A DNA stretch of 64,000 nucleotides from Falsiroseomonas sp050563525 (GCF_050563525.1 NZ_JBNXUN010000008.1:1-64000); one strand, 5' to 3'. Positions 51,877-60,846 are shown, numbered from the stretch's first letter. Translations and numbers: made by a program. Notes: generated from the letters alone by a model not told the origin.

Positions 51877-52774
51877 GCGCGCGGAACACCCTTCCGTCGA
51901 TCGCCAGCAGGCCCAGCCCGATCACCGCCATGCCGGCCAGGTGCCGCGTCGCCAGCGCCTCGCCCAGCGCCAGCCAGCCCAGCAGCAGCGCCGTCACCGG
52001 CACCAGCAGGGTCACCAGCATGGTGTTGGTGGCCCCTGCCCCGGCCAGGATGGCGAAGTACAGCGCATAGGCCAGCGCCGTCGCCAGCAGCCCGAGCGCG
52101 ACCAGCGCCGCCACCGCATCGGCGCCCGGCGGCGGCAGGGTCCAGGGCCGGTCGAGCGCCAGCATCAGCGGCAACATCATCAGGCTTGATGCGATGCACT
52201 GACCCGCCGCCGCCGGCAGCGGTGCCAACCCGGCGCGGCGCAGGCGGCGCGACCAGACGCCGGACAGGCCGTAGGACAGGCAGGCGCCGAGGCACAACGC
52301 GATGCCCAGCGCCTCCGCCGCCGCGCCGCCCCCGAAGGCGGCGGGGCCGGCGAGGATGGCGACGCCCACCAGGCCCAGCAGCGTGCCCATCAGGCGGTTC
52401 GGCGTCAGTTTCTCATCCGCCGTCAGCGCATGCGCCGCCAGCACGGCGAAGATGGGCGTCGCGGCGTTGACCACGGCGGCGAGGCCGGAGGGAATGTATT
52501 GCTGGCCGAGCACGATCAGCGTGAAGGGAATGGCATTGTTCAGCAGCCCCATGCCGGCGCAGGCCAGCAGCCCGGCGCGGGATCGCGGCAGCCGCAGGCC
52601 CGTGGCGCGGCAGGCCAGCGCCAGCACCAGCGCGGCCAGGGCCACGCGGACGAAGACGATGGTCAGCGGCGGGAAGCCGCGCAGCGCGACGGCCATGAAG
52701 AAGAAGGACCCGCCCCAGACCACCGACAGCGCCAGCAGCAGGGCCCAGAGCCGGGCGTTCATCGGGGTGCTCAT
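51746..52774 (-). CDS. EamA/DMT-family transporter with extended tail
   Basis: 342 residues, about ten transmembrane helices in two EamA repeats (LWALLLALSVVWGGSFFFMAVALRGFPP; later IALCLGACLSYGLSGVW). The true DMT core ends near residue 300 (GMAVIGLGLLAIDG); the last 40-45 residues are Pro/Ala/His-rich and run antisense through the phosphatase gene, which is unusual and suggests a lost stop codon. DMT proteins export amino acids or other metabolites. ATG at 52774 is used; an upstream GTG would add two residues. Confidence 0.85.
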   Translation of the reverse strand: MSTPMNARLWALLLALSVVWGGSFFFMAVALRGFPPLTIVFVRVALAALVLALACRATGLRLPRSRAGLLACAGMGLLNNAIPFTLIVLGQQYIPSGLAAVVNAATPIFAVLAAHALTADEKLTPNRLMGTLLGLVGVAILAGPAAFGGGAAAEALGIALCLGACLSYGLSGVWSRRLRRAGLAPLPAAAGQCIASSLMMLPLMLALDRPWTLPPPGADAVAALVALGLLATALAYALYFAILAGAGATNTMLVTLLVPVTALLLGWLALGEALATRHLAGMAVIGLGLLAIDGRVFRALRASGNPAPSPPAPGSPPHAAGSAPAHAPAHRPPPRRPWPGRP

Positions 52775-52821
52775 GGCCACCCGGATAGGCCGCGGCGCGG
52801 TGGCCGCGCCATCCGAAGGTT

Positions 52822-52840
52822 GCGCGGGTCTGCCCCGCGC
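52822..52840 (-). terminator. Hairpin after the CoA-transferase operon
   Basis: GCGCGGG (52822-52828) pairs with CCCGCGC (52834-52840) over a 5-nt loop, 6 bp beyond the stop of the 179-residue gene and 47 bp before the EamA start. No U-tract. It separates the operon from the permease gene or stabilises the transcript end. Confidence 0.45.
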
Positions 52841-52846
52841 GGCCGT

Positions 52847-53386
52847 TCAGGCGAAGCCGAACTTCTCCGTCGCCGCGGTCTGGCGGGCGATCGCCTCGGT
52901 GGTCTGCTGGCGGATGGTCTCCGGAGCGGCCGAAAGGTCCGCGACCAGCTGGTACAGCCGGCGTTCCGAAGGCGCACCGCGATGCACGCCCGGCGTCACG
53001 TAGAAGGGTGCGATTTCCGTCACCTGCGCGATCTCGGCGGCGGTGAGCGAAGCGTCCGAAGGTGCGCGCTTCACGTACCACTGGCGCAGCAGCACCGGAG
53101 TGCCGTCCATCATCGCCAGGGCGCCCTGGTTGCCGTGGTCGAGCCGCCAGCGGTCGCTGGTGACTTCCTCCAGGCAGATGTTCATGTCGAGGCCCGAGAC
53201 CTTGGCCTGCCACAGCGTGCAGCCGGCCTTGCGGCCGGTGGCGGCGGGGCGCAGCCGGGGGCGGGCGCGGGCGGGGATGGACTTCTCGTCGAAGGCCGCG
53301 ACCCACAAGGCGAGCAGACGCTCGATCTCCGCGGGTTGTTCGATGGCGCGCAGGGCGCGGGGGGCGTCAGGTCTGGTCGTGCTCAT
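52847..53386 (-). CDS. Conserved hypothetical protein of the CoA-transferase operon, 179 residues
   Basis: No family recognised. Soluble, no signal. Segments: an N-terminal helix (ALRAIEQPAEIERLLALWVAAFDEKSIP), a beta-rich middle (GCTLWQAKVSGLDMNICLEEV, RWRLDHGNQGALAMMDG, PVLLRQWYVKRAP) and a helical C terminus (LYQLVADLSAAPETIRQQTTEAIARQTAATE). Its ATG overlaps the CaiB-type gene stop by 4 bp, so it belongs to the same transcript. A role in the same acyl-CoA pathway is inferred only from position. Confidence 0.6.
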   Translation of the reverse strand: MSTTRPDAPRALRAIEQPAEIERLLALWVAAFDEKSIPARARPRLRPAATGRKAGCTLWQAKVSGLDMNICLEEVTSDRWRLDHGNQGALAMMDGTPVLLRQWYVKRAPSDASLTAAEIAQVTEIAPFYVTPGVHRGAPSERRLYQLVADLSAAPETIRQQTTEAIARQTAATEKFGFA

Positions 53387-54618
53387 GTCCGGCGTGCCGC
53401 CACCACAATCCCTTGTGCTTTCAACGCCGCCACCTCCTCCGCCGTATAGCCGTGGCGGGCGAGGATGTCGTCGCCATGTTCGTTGAAGCGCGGTGGGGCG
53501 GCGCGCGTGCCGCCCGGAGTCCGGCTCATCTTGATCGGCGTGCCGAGGCCCCGGTAGCTGCCGAGTTCCGTGACCATCTGGCGATGTGCGGTATGAGGCG
53601 CATTCATCGCTTCGTCCACATGCAGAACGGGCCCGGCGGGCAATCCGGCCTTCAGCATGCGGTCACACAGGTCGTGCCCGTCCTCCGCCGCCAGCCGCGC
53701 CTCCAGGATTTCGGTCAGTGCGTCGCGATTGTCGAGGCGGTCGCCATTGGTGCGGAAGCGCGGATCGTCCGGCAGATGCGGCAGCGACAGGAAGGTGCAG
53801 AACTTGCGGAAGGCCGGGTCGTTGCCGACCGCGAGGAACACCTCGCAGGTCTTCGTCCGGTACTTCGAATAGGGCGCGATGTTCGGATGCGGATTGCCGG
53901 TGGCCTTCGGCCGGCGGTCGTTGAGGAAATAGTTGGCGGCCTGCGGATGCAGCAGCGCCATGCCGCAATCATGCAGCGACATGTCAAGGAACTGCCCCTG
54001 CCCGCTGCGCGTGCGTTCCTGCAGCGCCATCAGGATGGCGATCGCGGAATACAGCCCGGTGGCGAGGTCGACGATCGGCGTGCCCATCCGGGTCGGCCCG
54101 GTGCTGGCATCGCCGTTGATCGACATGAGGCCGACCATCGCCTGGATGATCGCGTCATAGCCGGGCAGCGCGCCGAGCGGGCCATCGGGGCCGAAGCCGG
54201 AGACCCGGCAATGCACAAGTCCAGGAAAACGCTTGGACAGCGTGTCGGCATAGCCGATGCCCCATTTCTCCATGGCGCCCGGCTTGTAGTTCTCGATCAG
54301 CACGTCGGCGCCCTCGAGCAGCCGCAGCAGCACCTGGCGGCCTTCCGGCTTGCCGAGGTCGAGCGCGATGGAGCGCTTGTTGCGGTTGACGCCGAGGAAA
54401 TAGCTGGCCGTCTGTTCCTGGAAGGGCGGGCCCCAGTCGCGCACCTCGTCGCCCTGCGGCGGCTCGATCTTGATGACCTCCGCGCCGTGGTCCGAGAGGA
54501 TCATGGTGCAGTAGGGACCGCCGAGGACGCGGGTGAGGTCGATGACCTTGAGGCCCGCCAGCGCGCCGGGCGACAGCGCCAGGCCTTTTCCCTGGGTGGT
54601 CGGGACGGCGTCGGTCAT
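53383..54618 (-). CDS. CaiB/BaiF (class III) CoA-transferase
   Basis: 411 residues. Class III CoA-transferases move CoA between carboxylic acids through an aspartyl-CoA anhydride. The N-terminal GLKVIDLTRVLGGPYCTMILSDHGAEVIKIEPPQGDE is the family hallmark; IVDLATG carries the likely catalytic D184; SGQGQFLDMSLHDCG and GYDAIIQAMVGLMSINGD are further blocks. It stands between the 179-residue gene and the two class I CoA-transferase subunits, each overlapping by 4 bp. Substrate unknown; succinyl-CoA-dependent activation is common in the family. Confidence 0.92.
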   Translation of the reverse strand: MTDAVPTTQGKGLALSPGALAGLKVIDLTRVLGGPYCTMILSDHGAEVIKIEPPQGDEVRDWGPPFQEQTASYFLGVNRNKRSIALDLGKPEGRQVLLRLLEGADVLIENYKPGAMEKWGIGYADTLSKRFPGLVHCRVSGFGPDGPLGALPGYDAIIQAMVGLMSINGDASTGPTRMGTPIVDLATGLYSAIAILMALQERTRSGQGQFLDMSLHDCGMALLHPQAANYFLNDRRPKATGNPHPNIAPYSKYRTKTCEVFLAVGNDPAFRKFCTFLSLPHLPDDPRFRTNGDRLDNRDALTEILEARLAAEDGHDLCDRMLKAGLPAGPVLHVDEAMNAPHTAHRQMVTELGSYRGLGTPIKMSRTPGGTRAAPPRFNEHGDDILARHGYTAEEVAALKAQGIVVAARRT

Positions 54619-55364
54619 GCGGCCAATTTCCTGTCAAACACGCGGGCACAGAACTCCGGATAGGTTTCCAGCATCTCGTCGCAGACCGGGCCGCGCAGCA
54701 GCGCCAGTTCCTCCGGGGTCGGATCGGGCGTCTGCGGCACGTCATCCGCGGTGTCGAACTCGAAGCCCGTCGCGGCGCGAATGCTGTCGACCGTCTCGGC
54801 CGGATGGATGCTGGCCAGGGAGAAGCGGCCACGATCCGGATGAAAGGCGAAGACGCAGCGGCCGGTGACCAGCGCTTGCGCCGTGCCGCGGCGGAACACG
54901 CCGGGTTCGGACACGCCGGGGGCGGAGATGTTGTCCACACGCGGCACCAGCACCCGCGGCGAGTGTTCCTCCCGGAACAGGATGGTCCGCGGCGTCATGA
55001 AGTACATGAAGGCGGAGCCGAAGCTGCCCGGGAAGCGCACGCCGGTCCCGGGCCATTCGCCGGTGCCGACGAGGTTCAGGTTCGCCTGCCCGTCGATCTG
55101 CCCGCCGCCGAGGAAGAACAGGTCGATCCGCCCCTGGCCCGTCAGGTCGAACAATTCCCGCGAGCCCTCGCTGAACGGGTTGCCGGTGCGCTTGTGCAGC
55201 AGGGAAAGCCGAACGGGGTGCCCCTGCTTGCGCACGAGCCAGCAGGCCGCGGCGGGAATGGGGGACGCCGCGCCGACGGCGATGTGCCGGGCCGGCGGCG
55301 CGGCGGGGTCCAGGATCAGCCGGGCCAGGGCTGCGGCCAGGCGTTCTTCCAGCTTGATGGTCAT
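54615..55364 (-). CDS. Class I CoA-transferase/hydrolase beta subunit
   Basis: 249 residues. Family blocks: AVGAASPIPAAACWLVRKQG, LFFLGGGQIDGQANLNLVGTG, FPGSFGSAFMYF and TGRCVFAFHPDRGRFSLASIHP. It resembles glutaconate CoA-transferase beta and IpdB-like proteins. The catalytic Glu expected next to the SPIP loop of true transferases is not seen, as reported for IpdAB-type hydrolases; I cannot decide between transfer and hydrolysis. Overlaps at both ends by 4 bp couple it to the alpha subunit and the CaiB-type gene. Confidence 0.85.
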   Translation of the reverse strand: MTIKLEERLAAALARLILDPAAPPARHIAVGAASPIPAAACWLVRKQGHPVRLSLLHKRTGNPFSEGSRELFDLTGQGRIDLFFLGGGQIDGQANLNLVGTGEWPGTGVRFPGSFGSAFMYFMTPRTILFREEHSPRVLVPRVDNISAPGVSEPGVFRRGTAQALVTGRCVFAFHPDRGRFSLASIHPAETVDSIRAATGFEFDTADDVPQTPDPTPEELALLRGPVCDEMLETYPEFCARVFDRKLAA

Positions 55365-56188
55365 TCGGCGGCCTGGGCGCGGGGCGCCAGCACGTAGCGG
55401 GAGAGATAATCCGCGAAGCCGGCCTCGGTCTTCGCCAGGCGGGCATAGTCGGCGATGTGGGCGGCGTCGAAGGGGTATTCGTCCAGCAGCGCCACCGGCC
55501 AGGCGCCGCGCTCGGCCACCGCCACCGCCTCCATGTAGGTGCCGCTGATGCAGCCGGGGGCGAGGCGCTCATCCTCCAGCATGTCGCCCTTCACCAGGCG
55601 CTCCACCGTGGCAAGGACGCGCTTGGAGGCATGCGCCAGCGTCGCCAGTTCGCGGCGGCGGCCGACCCACACATTGCCGGCCTCGTCCGCCATCACGCCA
55701 TGGATCAGTGCGACATCGGGCGACAGCGCCGGCAGCAGCACAATCGGGTCACCCACGCCGTCGCCGAACGGGTTCGGCACCACCTTCCAGTCGGGCCGGT
55801 GCGCCAGGATGTCGCTGCCGATCAGGCCGCGCAGCGGCATGAAGGGCACGCCCTTTTCCGCTGCCTGCAGCATGGAATGGATCGCCGGGCAGGTGGCGTC
55901 GCGCACCGTGATGGTGCCGGCCTTCAGGGCCGCCGAGAAACGCGGCGCGAAGCCGGCCTCGCCGAGCGACACGGCGCTGGTCTGCACCTCCGCGACGCAG
56001 CCGGCGCCGATCAGCAGGTCCGTCGCGAAGCCGGAAACCGGCACGCCGAGCAGCCGCAACCGCTTCGCGCCGCGCCGCACCAGCGCCCGGGCCAGCGCGA
56101 CGGAAGGCAGGGAGTTGTCGGGCGGCAGGGCCAGCAAAGCGCCATCCGCTATGGTGGCGGCCAGCGCATCGAGGGTCGGCGCTTCCAT
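55361..56188 (-). CDS. Class I CoA-transferase/hydrolase alpha subunit
   Basis: 275 residues. Alpha-type fold with ADGALLALPPDNSLPSVALARALVRRGAKRLRLLGVP, TSAVSLGEAGFAPRFSAALKAGTI, PLRGLIGSDILAHRPDW and SPDVALIHGVMADEAGNVWVGRRRELATLAHASKRVLATVE, the last typical of glutaconate CoA-transferase alpha/IpdA. It is the first gene of the operon; its 93-bp upstream gap is shared with the divergent acetyltransferase and shows no clear operator. Confidence 0.87.
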   Translation of the reverse strand: MEAPTLDALAATIADGALLALPPDNSLPSVALARALVRRGAKRLRLLGVPVSGFATDLLIGAGCVAEVQTSAVSLGEAGFAPRFSAALKAGTITVRDATCPAIHSMLQAAEKGVPFMPLRGLIGSDILAHRPDWKVVPNPFGDGVGDPIVLLPALSPDVALIHGVMADEAGNVWVGRRRELATLAHASKRVLATVERLVKGDMLEDERLAPGCISGTYMEAVAVAERGAWPVALLDEYPFDAAHIADYARLAKTEAGFADYLSRYVLAPRAQAAE

Positions 56189-56281
56189 GCGTGTCTCCTT
56201 CGTCGCGTCTAACTAACCCTTCATGGCAGCCGCGCGAAGAGGGCGCGCGCATGCTAACGGCACGACGAGGAGACCGCCGCG

Positions 56282-56875
56282 ATGGAACAGAAGGTGACCC
56301 TGGAAGGCCCGACGCTCGAAGGCCGGCGCCTGCGCCTGCGCCCCTGGCGACTGCCGGAGGATCTCGGCCCGCTGCACGAAATCAACGGCGACCCGGCCGT
56401 CATGCGCCACTTCCCTGCGGTCATGGACCGCGCCGAAAGCGATGCCTGGGCCACTCGCCTCGACGGCCACTTCGCCCAGCATGGCTGGGGCTTCTGGGTG
56501 GTGGAGACGACGGCGGCGCCGATGGCGGGCAGCGTCGCGGGCGTGGTCGGGCTGATGCACATCCCCTGGCAGGCGCCCTTCACCCCCGCCGTCGAGATCG
56601 GCTGGCGCATCGCCACCCGCTTCCAGCGCCAGGGTCTGGCCGAGGAAGCGGCTCGGCTGGCGCTGGCGCATGGCTTCGGGCCGCTCGGGCTGGAGCGCAT
56701 CGTCGCCTTCACGGCGCCGGCCAACGAGGCCTCCTGGCGGCTGATGGAACGGCTGGGGATGAGCCACCAGGGCGCCTTCGAGCATCCGCGGCTGGCGGAG
56801 GGGCATCCGTTGCGCACGCACCACTGGTACGAGTTGGCACGCGCGGACTGGATCGCGCAGCGCCTCGGCGGCTGA
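56282..56875 (+). CDS. GNAT acetyltransferase (RimJ/RimL-like)
   Basis: 197 residues. N-terminal strand LRLRPWRLPEDL, the core IGWRIATRFQRQGLAEEAARLALAHGF holding the acetyl-CoA R/Q-x-x-G-x-A loop, and AFTAPANEASWRLMERLGM at the end, as in RimJ/RimL N-acetyltransferases. It acetylates an amine of a protein or small molecule. GAGGAGACC lies before the ATG. Divergent from the CoA-transferase operon. Confidence 0.88.
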   Translation: MEQKVTLEGPTLEGRRLRLRPWRLPEDLGPLHEINGDPAVMRHFPAVMDRAESDAWATRLDGHFAQHGWGFWVVETTAAPMAGSVAGVVGLMHIPWQAPFTPAVEIGWRIATRFQRQGLAEEAARLALAHGFGPLGLERIVAFTAPANEASWRLMERLGMSHQGAFEHPRLAEGHPLRTHHWYELARADWIAQRLGG

Positions 56876-56929
56876 ACGAGCCAAGGTTACCGCTTGTCCA
56901 TTCGTGGCAGCGGCCCCACCCTGTTCTCC

Positions 56930-57640
56930 ATGAGACGACTGGCCCTGGCCCTGGCGGCAGCCGGTGCCGCCCCTTTCCTGGTCGCAGCCGCATCCCCTGG
57001 CGAGACGCCGGCGGAGTTGCTGCGGCTCGGCTGGCGCAAAGTAGTCTGGCAGGGCATCCCACCGACGACCTTCAGCGCGACCCCTGGCGGCGGCGTGCGG
57101 GTGCAGGGCCAGGCGCAGGCCGGCTTCGTGTTCCGCGCGGTCGAAGGCCCGGCGACCTGCCTCGCCTGGCGCTGGCGTGTCGATGCCGGGCCGCCACCGA
57201 CGGACCTTACCCGGCGCGGCGGCGATGACCGCGCGATCACGCTGACGGTCGGCTTCAACGGCTTCGGACCCGGTGCCGGAATCGCGGCGCGGACGCAATT
57301 GACGATCGCCCAGACGGTGGCGGGAGACCATCGCCTGCCACGCAGCATGCTGTCCTATGTCTGGGGCGGCACCGGCCGGGAATCCGCCAGTGCGCCGCGC
57401 GGCTTCTTCGTCAACCCGTGGAGCACCGCCCTGTCCCGCGCCCGCATCCTGCGCCCGGCAGATGCGCCGCGCGGGCAGTGGGTGGAGGAACGGGTGGATT
57501 TGGCGGCCGATTGGCGCGCCGCCTTCGGCGGTGACGCGGTGCCGGCGCTGCAGGAAGTGGCAGTCGGCACCGACACCGACGACACCCGCAGCACCGTCGA
57601 CGCGCGGGTCGAGAATATCCGCCTGGTGCCCTGCGGCTGA
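56930..57640 (+). CDS. DUF3047-domain exported protein
   Basis: 236 residues. A signal peptide (MRRLALALAAAGAAPFLVAAAS) precedes a DUF3047 domain: VVWQGIPPTTFSATPGGGVRV, CLAWRWRVDAGPPPTDL, DRAITLTVGFNG, LSYVWGG and a late VAVGTDTDDTRSTVDARVENIRLV. The fold is probably a jelly roll; function unknown. The start at 56930 opens the signal peptide; an earlier start adds 12 polar residues. 54 bp after the acetyltransferase. Confidence 0.82.
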   Translation: MRRLALALAAAGAAPFLVAAASPGETPAELLRLGWRKVVWQGIPPTTFSATPGGGVRVQGQAQAGFVFRAVEGPATCLAWRWRVDAGPPPTDLTRRGGDDRAITLTVGFNGFGPGAGIAARTQLTIAQTVAGDHRLPRSMLSYVWGGTGRESASAPRGFFVNPWSTALSRARILRPADAPRGQWVEERVDLAADWRAAFGGDAVPALQEVAVGTDTDDTRSTVDARVENIRLVPCG

Positions 57641-57737
57641 GCCGCGCCCGCCTTGCGCGCGGCGCGGCTTTCCATGTCGGCTGCCACCCCCCATCTTGGC
57701 AATGCCAGCGGAGCAGCCCGACCATGAAACTTCCTAG

Positions 57738-58238
57738 ATGACAGTGAGCCGGGAGGAGTTCCGCGACGCGATGGCCCGCCTCGGCGCCGCGGTGAACGTG
57801 GTGACCAGCGCCGGGGCCGCCGGCCGCGGCGGCTTCACCGCCAGCGCGGTGTGCAGCGTGACGGACGACCCGCCGACCTTGCTGGTCTGTCTTAACCGCT
57901 CCTCCTCGGGCAATGCGCTGTTCAAGGCGAATGGGGTGCTCTGCGTGAACACGCTGGCGGCGGGACAGCGGCCGATCTCGGATGCCTTCGCCGGCCTCGG
58001 CGGGCTCACCGGCGAACAGCGCTTCAGCTTCGGCGACTGGACGACGCTGGCCACTGGCGCGCCGGTTCTGGATTCGGCGGTGGTATCCTTCGATTGCCGC
58101 ATCGCCGATGTCGTGGAAAAGGGCACGCACAGCGTGTTCTTCGCGGAGATCCAGGCGATCCGGCAGGGCCAGCCGGGCCGCGCCCTGATCTGGTACGGCC
58201 GCGGCTACCACCCCGTCGGGCATGACGCGCTGGCCTGA
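57738..58238 (+). CDS. Flavin reductase (HpaC/RutF-like)
   Basis: 166 residues. Split-barrel FMN-binding fold: REEFRDAMARLGAAVNVVTSAG, GFTASAVCSVTDDPPTLLVCLNRSSSG and a FAGLGG loop, then DCRIADVVEKGTHSVFFAEI. It supplies reduced flavin to a two-component monooxygenase. No partner monooxygenase is adjacent. The last residues WYGRGYHPV are the family end. Single gene between DUF3047 and an unknown protein. Confidence 0.9.
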   Translation: MTVSREEFRDAMARLGAAVNVVTSAGAAGRGGFTASAVCSVTDDPPTLLVCLNRSSSGNALFKANGVLCVNTLAAGQRPISDAFAGLGGLTGEQRFSFGDWTTLATGAPVLDSAVVSFDCRIADVVEKGTHSVFFAEIQAIRQGQPGRALIWYGRGYHPVGHDALA

Positions 58239-58284
58239 ACGGGTTGCGCCGGTCTAGATTCAGCGGAGCGGGATTCGGGACATC

Positions 58285-58956
58285 ATGGACGACATTGCCG
58301 CGCCTGCCCGGCTTCCGTGGGACATTCACCCGGCCCTGACCGAGGACCGGCTTCGCATCTGCGCGCGCATGCTGGCCAATGCGCGGCGCGATGCGCTGGC
58401 CATGGCGGCCTATGACCTCGGCGACGATCCCTGGTCCGTCGGCTGCCGCGCCTTCGCCTTCGGCCGCAACCGCCTGACCCGCGCCGCCTCCTCCGGCGCC
58501 CACAACTGGCTCGGCGTGCTGGATGAATCGAACCACTTCGTCTTCCTGATCGAGGACGTGCCGGTGCGCTTCTACCGCGGACTGGCGGAGGAGCCCTCCG
58601 TCCGCACCCTGCGGCGGCATGAGGAGGAAACGGCGCAGATGTCGCTCGCCCTGCCCGGCGATGCGGCGGAAGGGCTCGCCTTCCGCCTGGCGGTCGAGAC
58701 CGGCGAGGGCGGCCGCGTCGACCGCGTGGTGTTCCTGGCGCTGCGCGGGGAGGAAGGTGCGGCGGAGTGCTTCTGGCAGGTGCCGCTGGAGATGCCGGCG
58801 GAGGACCGGCCCCTGGGCGAGGGGCCGGCGCAGCTTCGCCTGCTGCCGGATGACGGCTATGCCGGACCGGGCGGGGAGGCACGCGGACGGCGCGACCCGG
58901 CGCGCCCGCGGCCGGCACGCGGCCCGGTAGAGGCAGGCCGCCTGTTCGACGTCTGA
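58285..58956 (+). CDS. Conserved hypothetical protein, 223 residues
   Basis: No named family recognised. Residues 1-90 are helical with RLRICARMLANARRDALAMAAYDLGDDPWSVGCRAFAFGRNRL, then a strand block NWLGVLDESNHFVFLIEDVPVRFYRG, a middle AEGLAFRLAVETGEGGRVDRVVFLALRG and a Pro/Arg-rich disordered tail. No signal or membrane segment. Codon use matches neighbours. Located between flavin reductase and the diacylglycerol-kinase-like gene. Confidence 0.6.
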   Translation: MDDIAAPARLPWDIHPALTEDRLRICARMLANARRDALAMAAYDLGDDPWSVGCRAFAFGRNRLTRAASSGAHNWLGVLDESNHFVFLIEDVPVRFYRGLAEEPSVRTLRRHEEETAQMSLALPGDAAEGLAFRLAVETGEGGRVDRVVFLALRGEEGAAECFWQVPLEMPAEDRPLGEGPAQLRLLPDDGYAGPGGEARGRRDPARPRPARGPVEAGRLFDV

Positions 58957-59066
58957 ACCAGCTCCGCCAAGCCGGCACCCCCGGGAACCCACACCCGCCT
59001 CCGCGCTTGTTCTTCCCGGACACGGCGAGAGGGCGGCATGGGGCATTCACGGGTGGCGGATCAGGC

Positions 59067-59960
59067 ATGGCGGGCGCCGGCGGCATGAAGCTGCTTCTGC
59101 TTCACAACCAGGGCGCCGGACCCGAATCCGTTCCGGGCGAAGATCTGCGGCGCACCTTCGGCGATGCGGGCTTCCAGGTCACCTACCGATCGAAACAGGA
59201 CGATGCCGTTACCGACGAGGATCTGCGAACGGCCGACGTGCTGGTCGTGGCGGGTGGCGACGGGACAGTGGGCAGCGCCATGCGCCGCTTCCGCCACCGG
59301 ATTGACCTGTTCAGCATCCTGCCGCTCGGCACGGCGAACAATATCGCCACTGCGCTCGGCATCACCGGCGACGTCGACGTGTTCGCGCGTGGCCTGCACG
59401 GGGCGGCGGAACAGGGCCTGGATGTGGGCCTCGCCGCCTGGCCGGGTGGCCAGCAGGATTTTCTCGAAGGCATCGGGGCCGGGCCGATCGCGGAAGCGAT
59501 GGCGGCTGTGGAAGGGAAGGATCTGGACTCCCAGGCGGCAGGCCAGCTCAGCCGGGACCTGCTGCCGGACTTTTTCGCGCGCGCCCGGCCGAAGGGCTGG
59601 CGGGTCCGGGTCGATGGAGAACCCCTGCCGGACGACCTGCTGATGGTCGAGGTCCTGAACGGACCGCTGATCGGGCCGGGCTTGCTGCCGGCCCCGGGCG
59701 GCAAGCTGGGCGACCGCATCTTCGACGTGGCCTTCCTGCGCCCGCAGCGGCAGGCCGCCTGCGTCGCGGCCCTGCGCCAGGACCCTGTGCCACAACCGCT
59801 GCCGCTGGAGGTCGTGCGCGGCCGGGAGGTGACGATGGAGCTGTCCGATACCGTGCTGCGCATCGATGACTGCTTCGTGGATCGGGCGGATCTGCCACGG
59901 GACTTGCGCCTGTCCTTCGCGCCGGACCAGGTTCGCGTCCTGATCCCGGGAGGCGCCTGA
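59067..59960 (+). CDS. Diacylglycerol/sphingosine kinase-like protein
   Basis: 297 residues. The N-terminal LLLLHNQGAG and VVAGGDGTVGSAMRRF (GGDGT nucleotide motif) followed by LPLGTANNIATALGI are the DAGK catalytic-domain signatures. The second half is a beta-sandwich-like domain with LMVEVLNGPLIGPGLLPAPG. It may phosphorylate a lipid; YegS-type members use diacylglycerol. The start is 59067 or 59085 (six codons later). It is separated by 1 bp from the inositol-monophosphatase-like gene, so they are co-transcribed. Confidence 0.87.
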   Translation: MAGAGGMKLLLLHNQGAGPESVPGEDLRRTFGDAGFQVTYRSKQDDAVTDEDLRTADVLVVAGGDGTVGSAMRRFRHRIDLFSILPLGTANNIATALGITGDVDVFARGLHGAAEQGLDVGLAAWPGGQQDFLEGIGAGPIAEAMAAVEGKDLDSQAAGQLSRDLLPDFFARARPKGWRVRVDGEPLPDDLLMVEVLNGPLIGPGLLPAPGGKLGDRIFDVAFLRPQRQAACVAALRQDPVPQPLPLEVVRGREVTMELSDTVLRIDDCFVDRADLPRDLRLSFAPDQVRVLIPGGA

Positions 59961-59961
59961 G

Positions 59962-60801
59962 ATGCACGACCAGGAGCAGATGCCGAACGAGGAAGACCTG
60001 CGCGCTTACGAACGGACCGCGGTGACGCTGGCCGACCTGGCCGGCGCGCGGATCACGGCGGCGCTCGGGCAGACGCTGAGCGTGCGCTACAAATCCGGCG
60101 CCACGGCCGACCAGTTCCGCGACCCGGTCTCCGAGGTCGACCAGGATGTGGAGCAGGTGATCCGCGCCCTGGTCGGCGAACGCTTCGCCGGGCACGACAT
60201 CCTGGGTGAGGAAAGCGAGGAACGGCCGGGCCGCGGGCACGACATCGTCTGGGCGGTGGACCCGATCGATGGCACCACCAATTTCGTCAACGGCTTCCCG
60301 CTGTTCGCGGCCTCCATCGGCGTGTTGTGGCGCGGCCGGCCGGTGGTGGGCGCGGTGTGGTGCTCGACCAGCCACGCGCTGCGGCCCGGCACCTACCATG
60401 CGCGCCAGGGCGGGCCGCTGAGTTTTGACTCGGCGGCGCTGGACCTGGCGCCGAACCCGCAGGTGCGGCGACGGCTGGCCGGCGTCGGCGCCCGCGGCCT
60501 GGGCGAGCGACCGCCCTTCGACGTGCGCCGCACCGGCTCCGCCGCCATCGAATGCGCCTTCGTTGCGGCCGGGCTGCTCAGCCTGGCGCGGTTCGACACA
60601 CCGAATGCGTGGGACGTGGCCGGCGGCATCCCGCTGGTCCAGGCAGCCGGCGGGCAGGTGCTGGTGCGGGGCAAGGCGGATTGGCTGGAATTTCCGGGCT
60701 TTCTGGAAACCGGGCCGGAGCCGGCGGATCTGCGGCGATGGAACCGTCCCATGCTGCTCGGCACGCCGGCAGCGATCTCGGCGCTGCACGCCTCGGCTTG
60801 A
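59962..60801 (+). CDS. Inositol monophosphatase-family protein
   Basis: 279 residues. Metal-binding motifs: EE at 83-84 (ILGEESEE) and WAVDPIDGTTNFVNGF with D100 and D103; the C-terminal AWDVAGGIPLVQAAGG completes the site. Family members dephosphorylate myo-inositol phosphates, histidinol phosphate or 3'-phosphoadenosine 5'-phosphate; the specificity here is unknown. It follows the kinase-like gene by 1 bp. Confidence 0.9.
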   Translation: MHDQEQMPNEEDLRAYERTAVTLADLAGARITAALGQTLSVRYKSGATADQFRDPVSEVDQDVEQVIRALVGERFAGHDILGEESEERPGRGHDIVWAVDPIDGTTNFVNGFPLFAASIGVLWRGRPVVGAVWCSTSHALRPGTYHARQGGPLSFDSAALDLAPNPQVRRRLAGVGARGLGERPPFDVRRTGSAAIECAFVAAGLLSLARFDTPNAWDVAGGIPLVQAAGGQVLVRGKADWLEFPGFLETGPEPADLRRWNRPMLLGTPAAISALHASA

Positions 60802-60846
60802 GCAGGTGGCGCCTTGGCGTTACGCCTTCCGCCATAGCCTTCAAGG

